Shown here one piece after another: positions 52,400-53,071 of a stretch of DNA of 53,071 nucleotides. This stretch comes from Planctomycetaceae bacterium (GTDB lineage Bacteria > Planctomycetota > Planctomycetia > Pirellulales > Pirellulaceae): the NCBI GenBank assembly GCA_002717145.1, contig PBCP01000099.1, positions 1-53,071 of the forward strand. Direction: 5' to 3'. The notes beneath the pieces are model-generated. The model was not told the origin of the DNA, made no database searches, and saw nothing but the letters and a program-made list of their open reading frames with translations. The position numbers and the translations under genes are program-made. The number at the start of each line of letters is the position of its first letter. Within the stretch, counting starts at the first letter, position 1.

Positions 52400-53071
52400 T
52401 TACTTACCTACCAACCGGGTCTTTGGAGAGTCTTTCTCTTTAGATCCGAAGTAACTGGCAACTTCGTCAAGAATATCTGTTGTCGCTTCCGTTTCCACTG
52501 GGATACGGTCCAGTGACTGATTGGTTACGTTGGACAGTTTTTCCTCTGTGCTTAGACGAGAATCCAGGTTGTCAATCAGGGCATTGGCTTTCGCCAACTG
52601 ACTGTCGTCAATTTCAAACTCACTGGCAGACTTGGTGACTTCGATCATCTTGTTACGAGCAGCGAGATTCTCGATTTCAACTCGCAATTTACGCTGCGAA
52701 GCCTGCATCGATGCCAATCGAGAGCGAACAGTTTTTAAGTTGTCCATTCGAGTGACGTGGAGTTTCTTGAGATTAGCCAGAGTCTCGTTATCTGTCTTGA
52801 ATTCGTCAAAGCGATTGGAAAGATCGCGTTTCACGTCATTGGCAGAATATTCAATTCCATGGTAAGTCACATACTCGACACCAGATGAGAGATCCGCATT
52901 TAAGCGTTTGATTGACTTTTCATCTTCAGCTAACTTCTCTTCAAACTGAGTGATGTTAGCTTCGAGCTTTTCGATCTCAACTTCTTCTCGAGCGATCAGC
53001 TCCATGTTTTTTCGAATCTCAGGTGTGATATCTGAGATTTCCTGGCGTGCCCGTTCCAGTTCGAATTCCAC
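52400..53071 (-). CDS. Coiled-coil protein, N-terminus cut off by the window edge
   Basis: 223 residues are visible and the frame is open to the end of the window, where the last codon read is a GTG that may be internal. The visible part is almost entirely charged heptads (RQEISDITPEIRKNMELIAREEVEIEKLEANITQFEEKLAEDEKSIKRLNADL, and RMDNLKTVRSRLASMQASQRKLRVEIENLAARNKMIE), with a break at GVEYVTYHGIEYSANDVKRDL. The C-terminus is less ordered (TEATTDILDEVASYFGSKEKDSPKTRLVGK). It may be a structural or scaffold protein. Function cannot be assigned from this part. A good terminator follows the stop. Confidence 0.65.
   Translation of the reverse strand: MEFELERARQEISDITPEIRKNMELIAREEVEIEKLEANITQFEEKLAEDEKSIKRLNADLSSGVEYVTYHGIEYSANDVKRDLSNRFDEFKTDNETLANLKKLHVTRMDNLKTVRSRLASMQASQRKLRVEIENLAARNKMIEVTKSASEFEIDDSQLAKANALIDNLDSRLSTEEKLSNVTNQSLDRIPVETEATTDILDEVASYFGSKEKDSPKTRLVGK

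Noticed and set aside
1..53071. tRNA, rRNA, CRISPR and insertion sequence features
   Set aside because: No tRNA-like TpsiC/cloverleaf pattern, no spaced direct repeats and no transposase or integrase reading frame was seen.

Overview
The window looks like a chromosomal segment of a planctomycete (phylum Planctomycetota). The strongest evidence is the block at 28237-40615, which carries the DUF1549/DUF1553 cytochrome-type proteins, DUF1501 twin-arginine proteins and a PVC-type beta-propeller/HEAT/CxxCH protein that are hallmarks of this group. Planctomycete-style Ser/Thr kinase, FHA and ECF sigma genes at the right end agree. No mobile element, CRISPR array, tRNA or rRNA was recognised. The species cannot be named from the sequence alone.

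Layout. 1-308: no gene, but several nested hairpins and a terminator-like structure. 309-818 (-): a small membrane-anchored GGDEF protein. 936-5603 (+): a sugar ABC importer whose ATPase is fused to one permease, a second permease, and a secreted deiodinase/redoxin-like protein with an in-frame TGA that reads as selenocysteine in a CxxU motif. 5600-7743 (-): a Gfo/Idh/MocA oxidoreductase and a rhamnose/AI-2-type sugar-binding lipoprotein that probably serves the importer. 7831-13303 (-): a polytopic membrane protein, an Eis-like acetyltransferase, a protein resembling BshC, and a GT2 glycosyltransferase. 13501-18591 (+): a TIM-barrel sugar isomerase-like protein, a secreted protein, a NIF3 family protein, a beta-barrel-like outer membrane protein, RsmE and two small membrane proteins. 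18737-23139 (+): TrkA, TrkH with an inserted domain, and an NAD-epimerase-like protein.

23290-28002 holds a WYL-type regulator (-) divergent from a tight three-gene operon (+): an asparagine-synthetase-like ATP-PP enzyme without its glutaminase cysteine, a radical SAM enzyme resembling the RaSEA type, and a flavin-dependent halogenase-like oxidoreductase. This is the best candidate for an uncharacterised biosynthetic pathway in the window.

28237-40615 (+) is a run of seven closely packed genes for envelope proteins, many with CxxCH haem motifs or Tat signals, plus a WD40 protein and an orphan secretin-like domain. 40612-41994 (-) is folC. 42353-46840 (+) is an ABC-2 type transporter with a helical partner protein. 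46845-53071 (-) is a regulatory block: coiled-coil protein (cut by the window edge), FHA protein, membrane Ser/Thr kinase, membrane protein, ECF sigma factor, zinc-finger anti-sigma-like protein and a secreted protein.

All functional calls come from reading motifs in the translated sequence. No database search was possible.
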